From Niastella sp. (GTDB taxonomy: Bacteria; Bacteroidota; Bacteroidia; Chitinophagales; Chitinophagaceae), in NCBI GenBank assembly GCA_016710595.1, contig JADJVM010000002.1, positions 106,909-170,908 of the forward strand: a stretch of 64,000 bases of DNA, written 5' to 3'. The position numbers were made by a program, and so were the translations under genes. Below the pieces are notes generated by a model that was not told the DNA's origin, did not search any database, and worked only from the letters and a program-made list of their open reading frames with translations. Shown in pieces: positions 25,881 to 35,617 of the stretch. Position 1 is the first letter of the stretch. Every line of letters begins with the position of its first letter.

Positions 25881-26684
25881 GTGTTTAAATTTATAACGGC
25901 CAGGCCATTTTGGGTAAATTTATTGGTAGCCATTGTTCTGGCTGGTTTGCTGGTTTTTGGTTTTTTGCAATTATTGGGCCTTATTACCAAGCATGGTGAA
26001 TATTTAACGGTGCCCAATATTACCGGGAAAAATACTTCCGAAGCCATTAAAATTTTAGAAGATAAAGGTTTTGATGTAGTGATACAGGATTCTGTTTATA
26101 CTGATACGGCAAGCAGGGGTACGGTGTTAAAACAATTACCCGATCCTAATAGTACCGTAAAAGTAAACCGTTCTGTTTTGCTTATCGTAAACAGGGTGAC
26201 ACTGCCCATGGTAGATATGCCTTCCTTGCAAGGCAAATCATTGAACTATGCTTTAGAATTATTGAAACGTTCACATCTTAATTTAGGAGATACTACATTT
26301 AGGCCCGACTTTATGATGGGCTCCGTATTAGAACAACATTATCATGGTACGCTTATAAACCCAGGCGCCAAAATACAATGGGGCAGTAAAATAGATTTAA
26401 TAGTAGGAGGTGGATTGGCAGATCAGCGCATACCGGTTCCGGATTTATTGGGAATGACGTTTACTGAAGCTAAATCATTACTTGAAGTAGATGGGGTAAG
26501 CATCGGCGCTATCATTGCAGATGCTGGTATTAGTGATACAGCAGCAGCCTTTATTTATAAACAAAATCCACCTCGTTTATCAGAAAATAATGAAAGAATG
26601 TTTATTCAATCCGGCCAGGTAATGGATTTGTGGTTATCTGCAACCCCCAAAGTTCAAAAAGACACAACTACACAGAAACAATAA
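25881..26684 (+). CDS. PASTA domain-containing membrane protein
   Basis: The 267-residue protein starts with GTG and has one N-terminal transmembrane helix (residues ~10-32). Three PASTA repeats follow (residues ~42-110, 112-187, 192-262), each beginning like VPNITGKNTSEAIKILEDKG or VPDLLGMTFTEAKSLL. No kinase domain is attached. PASTA domains bind uncrosslinked peptidoglycan or beta-lactams in characterised proteins. Its place after ddl fits a cell-wall role outside the inner membrane. Confidence 0.92.
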   Translation: MFKFITARPFWVNLLVAIVLAGLLVFGFLQLLGLITKHGEYLTVPNITGKNTSEAIKILEDKGFDVVIQDSVYTDTASRGTVLKQLPDPNSTVKVNRSVLLIVNRVTLPMVDMPSLQGKSLNYALELLKRSHLNLGDTTFRPDFMMGSVLEQHYHGTLINPGAKIQWGSKIDLIVGGGLADQRIPVPDLLGMTFTEAKSLLEVDGVSIGAIIADAGISDTAAAFIYKQNPPRLSENNERMFIQSGQVMDLWLSATPKVQKDTTTQKQ

Positions 26685-26687
26685 GGT

Positions 26688-26990
26688 ATGAAAACAATTA
26701 CCGTTTTAGAATTAAAGCAAAGAATAAATGAAGGCGAAACCATTCAAATGTTAGATGTAAGGGAAGCCGATGAACGGGCTGAGTTTAATATTGGAGGCGT
26801 TTTTCTTCCATTGGGAAATATTATGGCAATGCAGCTTGATGATATAGAAGACATGAAAGAAACAGAAATTGTTTGCTATTGCAGAAGCGGAAACAGGAGT
26901 ATGCAAGCCTGCCTGATGCTGGAGTCTTTAGGATTTAGTAATGTAAAAAATTTAGTGGGCGGGATGAATGAATGGCAATTAAATTCATAA
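26688..26990 (+). CDS. Rhodanese-like domain protein
   Basis: A single 100-residue rhodanese domain: MLDVREADERAEFNIGG, then the active loop CYCRSGNRS with Cys65 as the sulfur carrier, and LVGGMNEWQ at the end. It lacks a signal peptide, so it acts in the cytoplasm. It starts 3 bp after the PASTA gene stop and is probably co-translated with it. The sulfur donor and acceptor are unknown. Confidence 0.93.
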   Translation: MKTITVLELKQRINEGETIQMLDVREADERAEFNIGGVFLPLGNIMAMQLDDIEDMKETEIVCYCRSGNRSMQACLMLESLGFSNVKNLVGGMNEWQLNS

Positions 26991-27165
26991 TGGTACATAC
27001 GCATATCCATTTTTCTATTGACAAGTGTTAACTTTTTGCATTTACACAGAGAGTGAAAGCATTGATTGATGAGCCATAGAATAATTGCCAACCTGTTTTA
27101 TATCCAAACAGTCACCTTGAAATAAGTGAAAATAAGCCTACCTTGCAAGCGCAAAAACAAATACT

Positions 27166-28689
27166 ATGAATTTCATAAAATCATTGGGCTTAAAGGCACA
27201 AAACGAAGGCGTTTCTACAGGTGCGGTATGGATAAAATCAAAAGGTGAAAAATTAATAAGCAATTCCCCGGTAGATGGGAAATTTATTGGGAGCATTCAT
27301 AGTGCCGATAAACAATCTTATCAAAAAGTTGTACAAAAAGCGACAGCCGCTTTTGCAGAATGGCGCAATTGGCCGGCACCCCGCCGTGGAGAAATAGTAA
27401 GACAAATTGGTGAAGAACTTCGTAAAAATAAAATGCCCCTCGGCCAGTTGGTAAGTTACGAAATGGGTAAGAGTTTACAGGAAGGTTTAGGTGAGGTACA
27501 GGAAATGATTGATATCTGCGATTTTGCGGTAGGGCTTAGCCGGCAGTTACATGGCCTTACCATGCACAGCGAAAGGCCTGGTCACCGGATGTATGAACAA
27601 TATCATCCCCTGGGAATTGTAGGGATTATTTCTGCCTTTAATTTCCCGGTTGCCGTATGGAGCTGGAATAGTATGCTGGCATGGGTTTGCGGTGATGTAT
27701 GCATTTGGAAACCGAGTGAAAAAACATCTTTATGTGCAGTGGCTTGTCAAAAAATTGTACAAAATGTATTTAAGAAAAACAATGTGCCTGAAGGCGTAAA
27801 TAATTTATTATGTGGCGGCCGTGAGGTAGGCGAATGGTTAAGTGCAGACAGCCGCATAGCGTTAGTATCTGCTACCGGAAGCACCCGGATGGGTAAAGCA
27901 GTAGGAACAGCAGTAGCACAACGCCTGGGACGAAGCCTGCTGGAATTGGGAGGTAACAATGCCATCATTATTTCTGATAAAGCCGATCTATCTATTGCAA
28001 TTACTGCCGCAGTATTTGGCGCCGTTGGTACAGCAGGACAAAGATGCACCACTACCCGGCGCTTAATAATACATGAAAAAATTTATAATAAATTTAAAGG
28101 GGCACTCGTAAAAGCGTACGGTCAAATAAAAATTGGCAACCCATTAGATCAAAAAAATCATGTGGGTCCGCTGATTGATAAAGATGCTGTTTCTCTTTAC
28201 TTATCTGCCATTGAAAAATGTAAACAGGAAGGCGGTAAATTTATTGTAGAAGGCGGCGTAGTAAAAGGTAAAAATTTTGAAAGCGGCTGTTATGTAAAAC
28301 CTTGCGTGGCAGAAGTAAAAAATAGTTTTGAAATTGTACAGCATGAAACCTTTGCACCCATTTTATATATTATAAAATATAAAACAATGCAGGAAGCTAT
28401 CGCATTACAAAACGGCGTACCACAAGGTTTAAGCAGTTCGGTAATTACCAATAGCCTGCGTGAATCAGAAATGTTCTTATCTGTAAATGGAAGCGATTGC
28501 GGCATTGCCAATGTAAACATTGGAACCAGTGGAGCTGAAATAGGCGGGGCATTTGGTGGTGAAAAGGAAACCGGGGGAGGCAGGGAAAGTGGTAGCGATG
28601 CCTGGAAAGTGTATATGCGCCGTCAAACCAATACTATAAATTATACCGATAAATTACCTTTAGCACAGGGAATCCGTTTCGATCTATAG
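27166..28689 (+). CDS. Aldehyde dehydrogenase, ALDH7/antiquitin type (aminoadipate-semialdehyde dehydrogenase-like)
   Basis: The 507-residue enzyme has the ALDH catalytic set: SAFNFPVAVWSWN, GSTRMGKAVG, general base Glu260 in LLELGGNN, and nucleophile Cys294 in GTAGQRCTTTRR. The C-terminal GTSGAEIGGAFGGEKETGGGRESGSDAWK matches ALDH7A1 and bacterial AmaB, which oxidise the lysine-derived semialdehyde/piperideine-6-carboxylate. Lysine degradation is therefore the likely role, although no partner gene is adjacent. Confidence 0.88.
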   Translation: MNFIKSLGLKAQNEGVSTGAVWIKSKGEKLISNSPVDGKFIGSIHSADKQSYQKVVQKATAAFAEWRNWPAPRRGEIVRQIGEELRKNKMPLGQLVSYEMGKSLQEGLGEVQEMIDICDFAVGLSRQLHGLTMHSERPGHRMYEQYHPLGIVGIISAFNFPVAVWSWNSMLAWVCGDVCIWKPSEKTSLCAVACQKIVQNVFKKNNVPEGVNNLLCGGREVGEWLSADSRIALVSATGSTRMGKAVGTAVAQRLGRSLLELGGNNAIIISDKADLSIAITAAVFGAVGTAGQRCTTTRRLIIHEKIYNKFKGALVKAYGQIKIGNPLDQKNHVGPLIDKDAVSLYLSAIEKCKQEGGKFIVEGGVVKGKNFESGCYVKPCVAEVKNSFEIVQHETFAPILYIIKYKTMQEAIALQNGVPQGLSSSVITNSLRESEMFLSVNGSDCGIANVNIGTSGAEIGGAFGGEKETGGGRESGSDAWKVYMRRQTNTINYTDKLPLAQGIRFDL

Positions 28690-28763
28690 GAATCATTCGT
28701 TAATATTATTGCAATAAATATAAACGGTATCCCATATTTTTTAAATACTTATATTTTCGTTTT

Positions 28764-30458
28764 ATGAAATTTACATCAATGAATAAAATATTCTCAATGA
28801 TTGCCATATTCCTTCTTGCAGGCAGTATGGCATTTGCACAACCCAAAAAATCGGAAGTGCCCAATAATTGGTTTCAACTGGATCCTGCTACCAGCGGCTA
28901 TGACGGCATTAGCCTCGATAAAGCAAGAGAGTTATTAAAATCTAAAAATTTAAAAAGTAACCGGGTAATAGTTGCTGTAATTGATAGCGGAATTGATACT
29001 ACACATACCAGCCTTAAACCGGTTCTATGGACCAACCCAGGTGAAATTCCCGGAAATGGGATTGATGATGATAAAAACGGTTATATTGATGATGTACATG
29101 GCTGGAATTTTATTGGCGGCAAAGATGGCCGCAATGTAAAAGATGACAGCTTTGAGGCAGCCAGAGTTTATTATGCGCTAAAAGATAAATGGGAAAATAA
29201 ATCGGTTGATGAAAATGCACTCAATGCAACTGAAAAAGCAGAATATGCCACTTATAAAAGAGCAAAAGAAAAAGTACAGGGAGATGTTAATCAAGAGGAA
29301 GTAGGTTTTCTCCGCCAATTAAAACCACGCTTTGTAAATGGTGATTCTATCATTAGAAAAGAATTGGGTAAAGATGAATATAACTGTACCGATTTAAAAG
29401 CATTAACTACTCAGGATCCCAATGCAAAAATTACAAAATCTATTTTGATTGGTTTTTGCCAGGGTAATAAAAGTGATGATATTACAAACACGCAATTACT
29501 GGAATATATAGATGGTGAAATAAGAAAAGCCGATGCTGCAACTACAGCGCCGGAAAATTATAGAGCAGAAATTGTAAAAGACAACGAAAACGATATTAAT
29601 GACAGGTATTACGGCAACAACGATATTATGGCCAATACACCGTTTCATGGTACGTTTTGTGCCGGTATCATCGCAGGTGTAAAAGGTACCAATCCTGAGT
29701 CTATTACCGGTATTGCAGATAATGTTCGTATTATGGCAGTTCGTGCAGTACCTGATGGTGATGAGCATGATAAGGATATTGCACTTGCCATACGGTATGC
29801 AGTTGACAATGGTGCAAAAATCATCAGTATGAGTTTTGGAAAAGATTTTTCGCCTGAAAAGAAATGGGTAGATGATGCATTTAAATATGCAGAGAGCAAA
29901 GGCGTATTATTGGTACATGCAGCCGGAAATGATCATAAAAATGTTGATAGTACTTACAATTTCCCCAATCCTGATTATGCCGATGGATCGGGTAGGGCAA
30001 GTAATATTATTACCGTAGGCGCCAGTAGCGATAAAAAATTAGGCAGCGCCCTGGCAGATTTTAGCAACTATGGAAAAAAAGAAGTGGATGTGTTTGCACC
30101 GGGTGTGGCAGTTTATTCTACTACACCTTTTAATAATAGCTTTGGTAAATCAAATGGTACCAGCTTTGCAGGCCCAATAGTAGCGGGAATTGCAGCTTTA
30201 ACTTTGCAATATTATCCTAACCTAACCCCGCAACAATTAAAAACGATTATCGAAAAAACAGCACAAGCCCCGGCCGGTAAAGTAAACAAACCCGGTAGCA
30301 GTGAAATGGTATCGTTGAGTGATATCTCAGTTTCAGGTGGCATTGTAGATGCGTATGAAGCCGTGAAATATGCAGGTGATATGAAAACACCTCTCATGAA
30401 AAATAAGGATAAAAAGCGCCTTCCTAAAACAAAAATATCAAAACCAAAAAAAGGATAA
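28764..30458 (+). CDS. Secreted S8 family serine peptidase (subtilase)
   Basis: The 564-residue protein has a signal peptide ending near AFAQ (residue 26). The catalytic triad is Asp74 (AVIDSGID), His295 (FHGTFCAG) and Ser467 (NGTSFAGP), with Asn389 as oxyanion residue. About 220 residues separate Asp and His, against roughly 35 in subtilisin, so a large lysine- and glutamate-rich insert (~125-285) is present. The C-terminus is very basic (KKRLPKTKISKPKKG). A terminator follows. Confidence 0.93.
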   Translation: MKFTSMNKIFSMIAIFLLAGSMAFAQPKKSEVPNNWFQLDPATSGYDGISLDKARELLKSKNLKSNRVIVAVIDSGIDTTHTSLKPVLWTNPGEIPGNGIDDDKNGYIDDVHGWNFIGGKDGRNVKDDSFEAARVYYALKDKWENKSVDENALNATEKAEYATYKRAKEKVQGDVNQEEVGFLRQLKPRFVNGDSIIRKELGKDEYNCTDLKALTTQDPNAKITKSILIGFCQGNKSDDITNTQLLEYIDGEIRKADAATTAPENYRAEIVKDNENDINDRYYGNNDIMANTPFHGTFCAGIIAGVKGTNPESITGIADNVRIMAVRAVPDGDEHDKDIALAIRYAVDNGAKIISMSFGKDFSPEKKWVDDAFKYAESKGVLLVHAAGNDHKNVDSTYNFPNPDYADGSGRASNIITVGASSDKKLGSALADFSNYGKKEVDVFAPGVAVYSTTPFNNSFGKSNGTSFAGPIVAGIAALTLQYYPNLTPQQLKTIIEKTAQAPAGKVNKPGSSEMVSLSDISVSGGIVDAYEAVKYAGDMKTPLMKNKDKKRLPKTKISKPKKG

Positions 30459-30480
30459 TCAATTAAGATATTGAACATTA

Positions 30481-30515
30481 AATGGCCTCTGTAAAAGAGG
30501 CCATTTTCATTTTTA
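30481..30515 (+). terminator. Terminator after subtilase gene
   Basis: AATGGCCTCT (30481-30490) pairs exactly with AGAGGCCATT (30496-30505), loop GTAAA, followed by a T-rich stretch. Confidence 0.85.
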
Positions 30516-30620
30516 GTTCCTTTAGAAATTGGTTTTCAAAAAAAGCAATCTCTCAATAAAATCTCAGTTGCCAGTTGTATTCTTTTATTTTCAGCAGCAA
30601 CACTTGGTTAGCTACGCATC

Positions 30621-31283
30621 CTATTTTTCAAAAACTACCGCCTCGGGATTGGCCCCTTTTGCTTCTACAATCTTTTCAATACTCTTTATCATGGGATCGG
30701 GGCCGCAAATATAAAAATGACGGCTAAAATCATCTACTTCTTTTTCTAAAAAAGCCTGGTCTATACGGCCGTGATGAAAACCGGCTTCCTCAATATCTAA
30801 AATAAATATTGCATTTTCACCCAGCAAAGATTTTAATTCTTCTTTATAAATAATATCCTTTGATGTTTTATTGGCAAAGAATAATTTATTTTTTCCGATT
30901 GAATGATCTTTTTGTAATTGCCGTAAAATGGCAATAAAAGGAGTAATACCTGCACCGCCTGCAATAAAATAGCCTTCACCCGAATAAGCAATGGCACCCC
31001 AGGAATCATCAATAATCAATTGGTCACCCGGTTGCAGTAACCCTATTTGTTTGGTAACCCCATCATGGTCGTTATAACTTTTAATGGTAAATTCCAGGTA
31101 GGGGTCACTTGTAAGTGATGTAAATGTGAAAGGCCGTTTTTCCTTTTTCCAACCCTCTTTATTAATGCTTACGTCTGTAGCCTGCCCGGGTACAAACTCG
31201 TAACCTTTTGGTTTATCAAGCCGTATGCACCTTACATCATGTGTTACCTGATGAATGTCCTGTATTGTTAATATTGTTTCCAT
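30621..31283 (-). CDS. FAD-binding oxidoreductase of the ferredoxin/flavodoxin reductase family
   Basis: The 220-residue protein has the FNR layout: an FAD-binding barrel (RPFTFTSLTSDPYLEFTIK) and an NAD(P)-binding part with FIAGGAGITPFIAILRQL and FYICGPDPMIKSIE. No 2Fe-2S domain is attached. It probably passes electrons between NAD(P)H and a separate carrier. The start lies 11 bp after the folE stop, so the two are an operon. Confidence 0.88.
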   Translation of the reverse strand: METILTIQDIHQVTHDVRCIRLDKPKGYEFVPGQATDVSINKEGWKKEKRPFTFTSLTSDPYLEFTIKSYNDHDGVTKQIGLLQPGDQLIIDDSWGAIAYSGEGYFIAGGAGITPFIAILRQLQKDHSIGKNKLFFANKTSKDIIYKEELKSLLGENAIFILDIEEAGFHHGRIDQAFLEKEVDDFSRHFYICGPDPMIKSIEKIVEAKGANPEAVVFEK

Positions 31284-31294
31284 TGTATAATATT

Positions 31295-31951
31295 TTATAA
31301 GTTTATAAGCGTAAAAAGTTCTTGTTTATTTACAGTATTAATAAAGCTACCATGCAGGCTATTGGTAATTGTTTCACATCCCTGCTGTGCCACACCACGG
31401 GAAGCTATGCATAAATGAGAGGCTTTTAAAATTACAGCAACATCCTGAGTTTGCAATACTTTTTTTACATGTTCAGCTATTTGCAGGGTTAATCGCTCCT
31501 GTATTTGTGGCCGCCTGGCATAGTAATCTACAATACGGTTTAGTTTAGAAAGGCCAATTACTTTTCCTTTTGAAATATAAGCCACATGGGCTTTGCCAAT
31601 AATCGGTACAAAATGATGTTCACAATAAGAATACAAAGGGATGTCTTTTTCTACAATCATCTCATTGTATTTGAATTTATTTTCAAATAATGTTATGTCT
31701 GGTTCATTAGCCGGGTTGAGGCCTTTAAATATTTCCTGAACATACATTTTCGCAACTCTTTGGGGTGTATCCTTAAGCCCGTCATCTTCTAAATCAAGGC
31801 CAAGTGTTTCCATGATTTTAGAAAAATGATATGCAATATTATCCTCCTGTGATTGTGGATCAATCTTATTTTCTGTAAAAACTGCGTTTATTATTTTACC
31901 ATTATGAGCAAATTCTTTCTTCATTGCAGGACTAAGATTTGTAATTTCCAT
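31295..31951 (-). CDS. folE: GTP cyclohydrolase I
   Basis: The 218-residue enzyme has YSYCEHHFVPIIGKAHVAY, GLSKLNRIVDYYARRPQIQERLT and the C-terminal SHLCIASRGV; the Cys and His residues in these motifs bind the catalytic zinc. It converts GTP to dihydroneopterin triphosphate, the first step of folate or pterin synthesis. It has an N-terminal extension of ~30 residues before the core, as is common in this family. Confidence 0.96.
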   Translation of the reverse strand: MEITNLSPAMKKEFAHNGKIINAVFTENKIDPQSQEDNIAYHFSKIMETLGLDLEDDGLKDTPQRVAKMYVQEIFKGLNPANEPDITLFENKFKYNEMIVEKDIPLYSYCEHHFVPIIGKAHVAYISKGKVIGLSKLNRIVDYYARRPQIQERLTLQIAEHVKKVLQTQDVAVILKASHLCIASRGVAQQGCETITNSLHGSFINTVNKQELFTLINL

Positions 31952-32076
31952 TGTATGTGTTTAAATATTTGTATAAAAGCAGGTTTTGATTTATATCGCC
32001 TCGCCTGATTGAATAAGTATTAGTAACTTTATCCTGCGTTTATATTCCTTTTAACCTATTAGAGAGTTTCTAAAAC

Positions 32077-32116
32077 AAAAGGTTACAAAAAAAATAGCAG
32101 GATCCTGTAACCTTTT
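32077..32116 (+). promoter_or_regulatory. Inverted repeat upstream of the ECF sigma gene
   Basis: AAAAGGTTACA (32077-32087) and TGTAACCTTTT (32106-32116) are perfect complements separated by 18 bases, 26 bases before the sigma factor ATG. A near-consensus -7 box (TAACTTTA) lies at about 32024-32031. The repeat could form an attenuator hairpin with a T-rich tail, or be an operator with 10-bp half-sites. Confidence 0.4.
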
Positions 32117-32141
32117 TATTTCTCAATAATCTAACCAAATT

Positions 32142-32786
32142 ATGATAGGCCAATCTGTTTCATTAGCTGATATGACTCCTGATGGAGAATTGATTCAACG
32201 CATTAAAACCGGTGAAAAGGAGTTGTTTGAAATTATCATGCGTAGGTATAATCAAAGAATGTATCGCATTGGAATGTCAATCCTGTCAGATGAAGCCGAA
32301 ACTGAAGATGCGATGCAGAATGCCTATATAAGCTGTTACGAACACTTGCATCAGTTTGAAAACAGGAGCGCTTTTAGTACCTGGCTTACCAGGATTATGA
32401 TCAACCAGTGTTTTGAACAAAAGCGTAAACAAAAAAAATATACCATGAAGGTAGAAAATACTGACAATGTAAATACTTCCGCTTCACCTGCTACGTTATT
32501 GGTAAATAAAGAGCTGGGAAGTGTAATGGAAAAGGCAATTGCACAGCTACCGGAAATATATCGTACTGTTTTTGTATTGCGTGAAATTGAAGACCTGTCA
32601 GTAAAAGAAACTTCTGAGGCATTGAGTATTGAAGTGCCAAATGTAAAAGTGAGGTTAAACAGGGCTAAAACAATGCTTAAAGAGAGTTTAAGTGGTTATA
32701 TGAATAACCATGTGTATGATTTTCATTTATCAAAATGCGACAGGATTGTGAGTTTTGTTATGAGCCGGATTTTGGCTATGCCTTAG
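32142..32786 (+). CDS. ECF-type RNA polymerase sigma factor
   Basis: The 214-residue protein has sigma region 2 (FEIIMRRYNQRMYRIGMSIL, EDAMQNAYISCYEHLHQF, FSTWLTRIMINQC) and region 4 (QLPEIYRTVFVLREIEDLSVKETSEALSIEVPNVKVRLNRAK). It directs core polymerase to a specific promoter set. No anti-sigma gene follows; the next gene is a convergent ClC channel whose stop lies 1 bp away. Confidence 0.93.
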   Translation: MIGQSVSLADMTPDGELIQRIKTGEKELFEIIMRRYNQRMYRIGMSILSDEAETEDAMQNAYISCYEHLHQFENRSAFSTWLTRIMINQCFEQKRKQKKYTMKVENTDNVNTSASPATLLVNKELGSVMEKAIAQLPEIYRTVFVLREIEDLSVKETSEALSIEVPNVKVRLNRAKTMLKESLSGYMNNHVYDFHLSKCDRIVSFVMSRILAMP

Positions 32787-32787
32787 T

Positions 32788-34674
32788 TTACTCTTTATTC
32801 CAGGTTTTTTGTACCAACCTCTGTCCCTTGGCCAGTAATTTCAATGATTGTCGTTTTAATGAAATATTAGTTCCGTAATGTTGCTGTTGTTCCATTGTAA
32901 TTTTATAAGCATCCATAATATTTCGATAGCTGATAGATCCAATCACTTCCCGGTTTTCATCTACAACGGGTAAGAGGTCCAGGTTTTCGTTTGCCATAAT
33001 TTGAACGGCTGTTTTTAAAGTATCATTTGCTTTTACCCACACATTCCTTCTTTTTACCAGTTTTGAAATAGGTAAATGCACCTGGTGTTGCTCACTCCAT
33101 AAATTAGAAGAGCTGATAACCCCGGAAAATAAATCATCTTCATTTACCAGTAAATAATAATTGGATGAAGAAGAAGGATTTTCATTTAACCAGGTCCTCA
33201 ACTCCGCAATAGAATTAGAATCATTTATCACCAGGGCTTCCTCATTCATCATGCGTTGCACATTAAATTGTTCTAAAATATCAGGTGTATATGTTTCGGG
33301 TGTTTTAATGCCCCGCCGGGCAATCTTTTCAGTCATAATGGTATTCTCCATTAAGAAAAAAGAAATAAGATAGGCAATGGAACAGGCAGCCAATAAGGGG
33401 AGCAGTGCATTAAACTGGCCTGTAGTTTCCAATGCAAAAATAATAGAAGTTAAAAAGGCCCTTGATGCCCCCGCAAACATTGCAGACATGCCCACCAATG
33501 CAGCAAGAGATACAGAGATACCAACACCCGGGAAAATTTTTTGCAAACCAATTCCTATTACAGCGCCAGCAGCGCCTCCAATGGTAAGCAAGGGAGCCAA
33601 TGTGCCACCAGATGTTCCACTGGCAAGTGCAACAGACCAGGATAAAAATTTAAACAGGCATAAGTAAGCCAGTATTTTCAGCGATTGTGTTCCCGTTAAT
33701 ATATCCGTAATATTATTATACCCTACCCCAAGTGTACGGGGATCAATATACCCAATGATACCCACAAACAAACCGCCAATAGCCGGCCACCACATCCAAT
33801 GGATGGGTAGTTTCTCAAAATGATCTTCCAGCCAATACACAATTTTAGTAACCAAAATAGATAATAAGCCAATAGCCAAACCAATCATGCTATATAAAAA
33901 TAATGCCTGGTTACCCGGCAGGGCAATTTCATTTACAATAGGAAATACAGGACCGGGATCAAATAATACATGATGCCCCGCTGCACCGGTAATGCAGGCC
34001 AATGCTACCGGGATGATAGAAGCAGGAGAAAACTCAAATAATAAGAGTTCTACCGCAAGAAAGATTGCTGCCACCGGGCTTCCAAATATGGCAGCCATAC
34101 CTGCCGTGGCGCCTGCCGCCAATAAAACTTTTCGTTCATTGTGCGAAATTTTCATGATTTGCCCCAGGGTTGACCCTAATGCACCACCTGTTGCGATGAT
34201 AGGCCCTTCCGCACCAAATGGGCCACCCGTACCAATTGCAATCGCCGATGATAAAGGTTTTAAATACGTAATGGTAGGCTTGATCTTACTATCATTGGTA
34301 AGAATTTGTTCCATAGCTTCAGGAATTCCATGCCCCCGAATGGCTTTTGAACCATACAATGCCATAAAACCGATAATAACACCGCCAATAGCAGGAATAA
34401 AAATAACCAACCAGCCTAAATGATTATCCTGTGGCAATACATGGGTTGTACTAAATTCCCCAAAAAAAGAAATATGTGTTACTAAATAAATAAGATCTAC
34501 CAGGAAACGTGCAATAACACTAATACAGGCTGCTACCACAATGGCAAAAAATGAAATACGCAGGATCCGGTTTTTTGGATGGGGTTCGTTTCTTAAATGT
34601 GTTTCTTCTTCGGGAGTTGTTTGTAAAGAGGTAGAAACGGGAATACCTTTAAATGAATTAGAATTATTTGTCAT
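32788..34674 (-). CDS. ClC-type chloride channel/antiporter with CBS domains
   Basis: The protein of about 628 residues has the ClC signature loops GHGIPEAM, GGPFGAEGPIIATGGALG (with the gating Glu) and SGTSGGTLAPLLTIGGAAG across 10-12 membrane segments. Two CBS domains occupy the C-terminal ~130 residues (VNEDDLFSGVISSSNL, LLPVVDENREVIGSISYRN). It should move chloride or a related anion, possibly coupled to protons. An earlier ATG at 34689 falls inside a promoter box, so the ATG at 34674 is preferred. Confidence 0.92.
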   Translation of the reverse strand: MTNNSNSFKGIPVSTSLQTTPEEETHLRNEPHPKNRILRISFFAIVVAACISVIARFLVDLIYLVTHISFFGEFSTTHVLPQDNHLGWLVIFIPAIGGVIIGFMALYGSKAIRGHGIPEAMEQILTNDSKIKPTITYLKPLSSAIAIGTGGPFGAEGPIIATGGALGSTLGQIMKISHNERKVLLAAGATAGMAAIFGSPVAAIFLAVELLLFEFSPASIIPVALACITGAAGHHVLFDPGPVFPIVNEIALPGNQALFLYSMIGLAIGLLSILVTKIVYWLEDHFEKLPIHWMWWPAIGGLFVGIIGYIDPRTLGVGYNNITDILTGTQSLKILAYLCLFKFLSWSVALASGTSGGTLAPLLTIGGAAGAVIGIGLQKIFPGVGISVSLAALVGMSAMFAGASRAFLTSIIFALETTGQFNALLPLLAACSIAYLISFFLMENTIMTEKIARRGIKTPETYTPDILEQFNVQRMMNEEALVINDSNSIAELRTWLNENPSSSSNYYLLVNEDDLFSGVISSSNLWSEQHQVHLPISKLVKRRNVWVKANDTLKTAVQIMANENLDLLPVVDENREVIGSISYRNIMDAYKITMEQQQHYGTNISLKRQSLKLLAKGQRLVQKTWNKE

Positions 34675-34686
34675 CTTATTAAGCTG

Positions 34687-34694
34687 CAAAAATA
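34687..34694 (-). promoter_or_regulatory. -7 box (TATTTTTG) of the ClC gene
   Basis: Minus-strand TATTTTTG is a perfect TAnnTTTG. The predicted transcription start (about 34681) lies downstream of the ATG at 34689, which decides in favour of the start codon at 34674. Confidence 0.5.
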
Positions 34695-34773
34695 AAACAT
34701 CCGGATTAAATACACTTACGCATTCCTTAGAATAAATAATTATATATGTTTATTTTTATTAAAATTTATAAAA

Positions 34774-35295
34774 ATGATACGTTCAGCATTAAAAATATTA
34801 CCTGCCCATTTTGATAAGTACATAAATCTTTGTGATGATGTAGAAATTCCGGAAGCCATAGAAACCAGTATGATAGAATTAAAAGAAGCGCCATTAAAAG
34901 AATGGGAAGCGTTGGGGAATATGGCTTATGCGCCGGGTAAGTGGACCATTAAAGATATTTTGCAACATTTAATTGATACCGAAAGGGTATTTTGTTTTAG
35001 GGCATTATGTTTTGCCCGTAAAGACCCACAACAAATGATGGGTATGGATGAAGATGCTTATGCCCTGGAAGCATGTGCTAAAAACAGGAGTATCCCTTCT
35101 CTCATTGATGATCTGATGATATCTCATCAATCTTTATTGTCAATGTATAAATCATTTACAACACAAATGTTGGAGCAGGAAGGGCAAGGGTTAAATGGTA
35201 AATACAGCGTTGCAGATATTGGCTTCATTATGCCCGGCCACCAACGTTGGCATTTTAGAACCATTCAGGAAAGGTATATGCCTTTGCTGGGATAA
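34774..35295 (+). CDS. DinB family protein
   Basis: The 173-residue four-helix-bundle protein has the three His ligand positions of DinB/YfiT-like metalloproteins: QHLIDTER in the second helix and GHQRWHFRTIQERY near the end. APGKWTIKDILQHL is typical. Members are often metal-dependent thiol transferases, but the reaction here is unknown. Confidence 0.88.
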   Translation: MIRSALKILPAHFDKYINLCDDVEIPEAIETSMIELKEAPLKEWEALGNMAYAPGKWTIKDILQHLIDTERVFCFRALCFARKDPQQMMGMDEDAYALEACAKNRSIPSLIDDLMISHQSLLSMYKSFTTQMLEQEGQGLNGKYSVADIGFIMPGHQRWHFRTIQERYMPLLG

Positions 35296-35617
35296 AATTC
35301 ATTTGCCAATTGAGCAGTAACTGCCTTTATCAACTAAAACATTTTTAGTTAATTTATTATATAATAAAGTAGTTATTTGTGTATGTTGTTTAAATGTAAA
35401 AATTAAAATCAGCATTTATAAACTGTTTGTAAAGGATAAGTCAAATTATCAGGTTTTATCTAAGTATATAAACAGCAGCCTATTAAAATGTGCAGAACAT
35501 GTGATTGTAAAAAAAAATAACACTCCTTTTACAATAATTAGTAAATCTTAGAGTTAAATTTATGGCATGAATTGATTTCTACCTTCTATTTTTCTTTCAC
35601 AATTTAAAAAACAAATC
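35296..35617. other. AT-rich intergenic region
   Basis: About 320 bases with no open frame of interest, no clear promoter box and no strong hairpin. It probably holds the promoter of the following plus-strand gene, but I cannot point to it. Confidence 0.4.
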
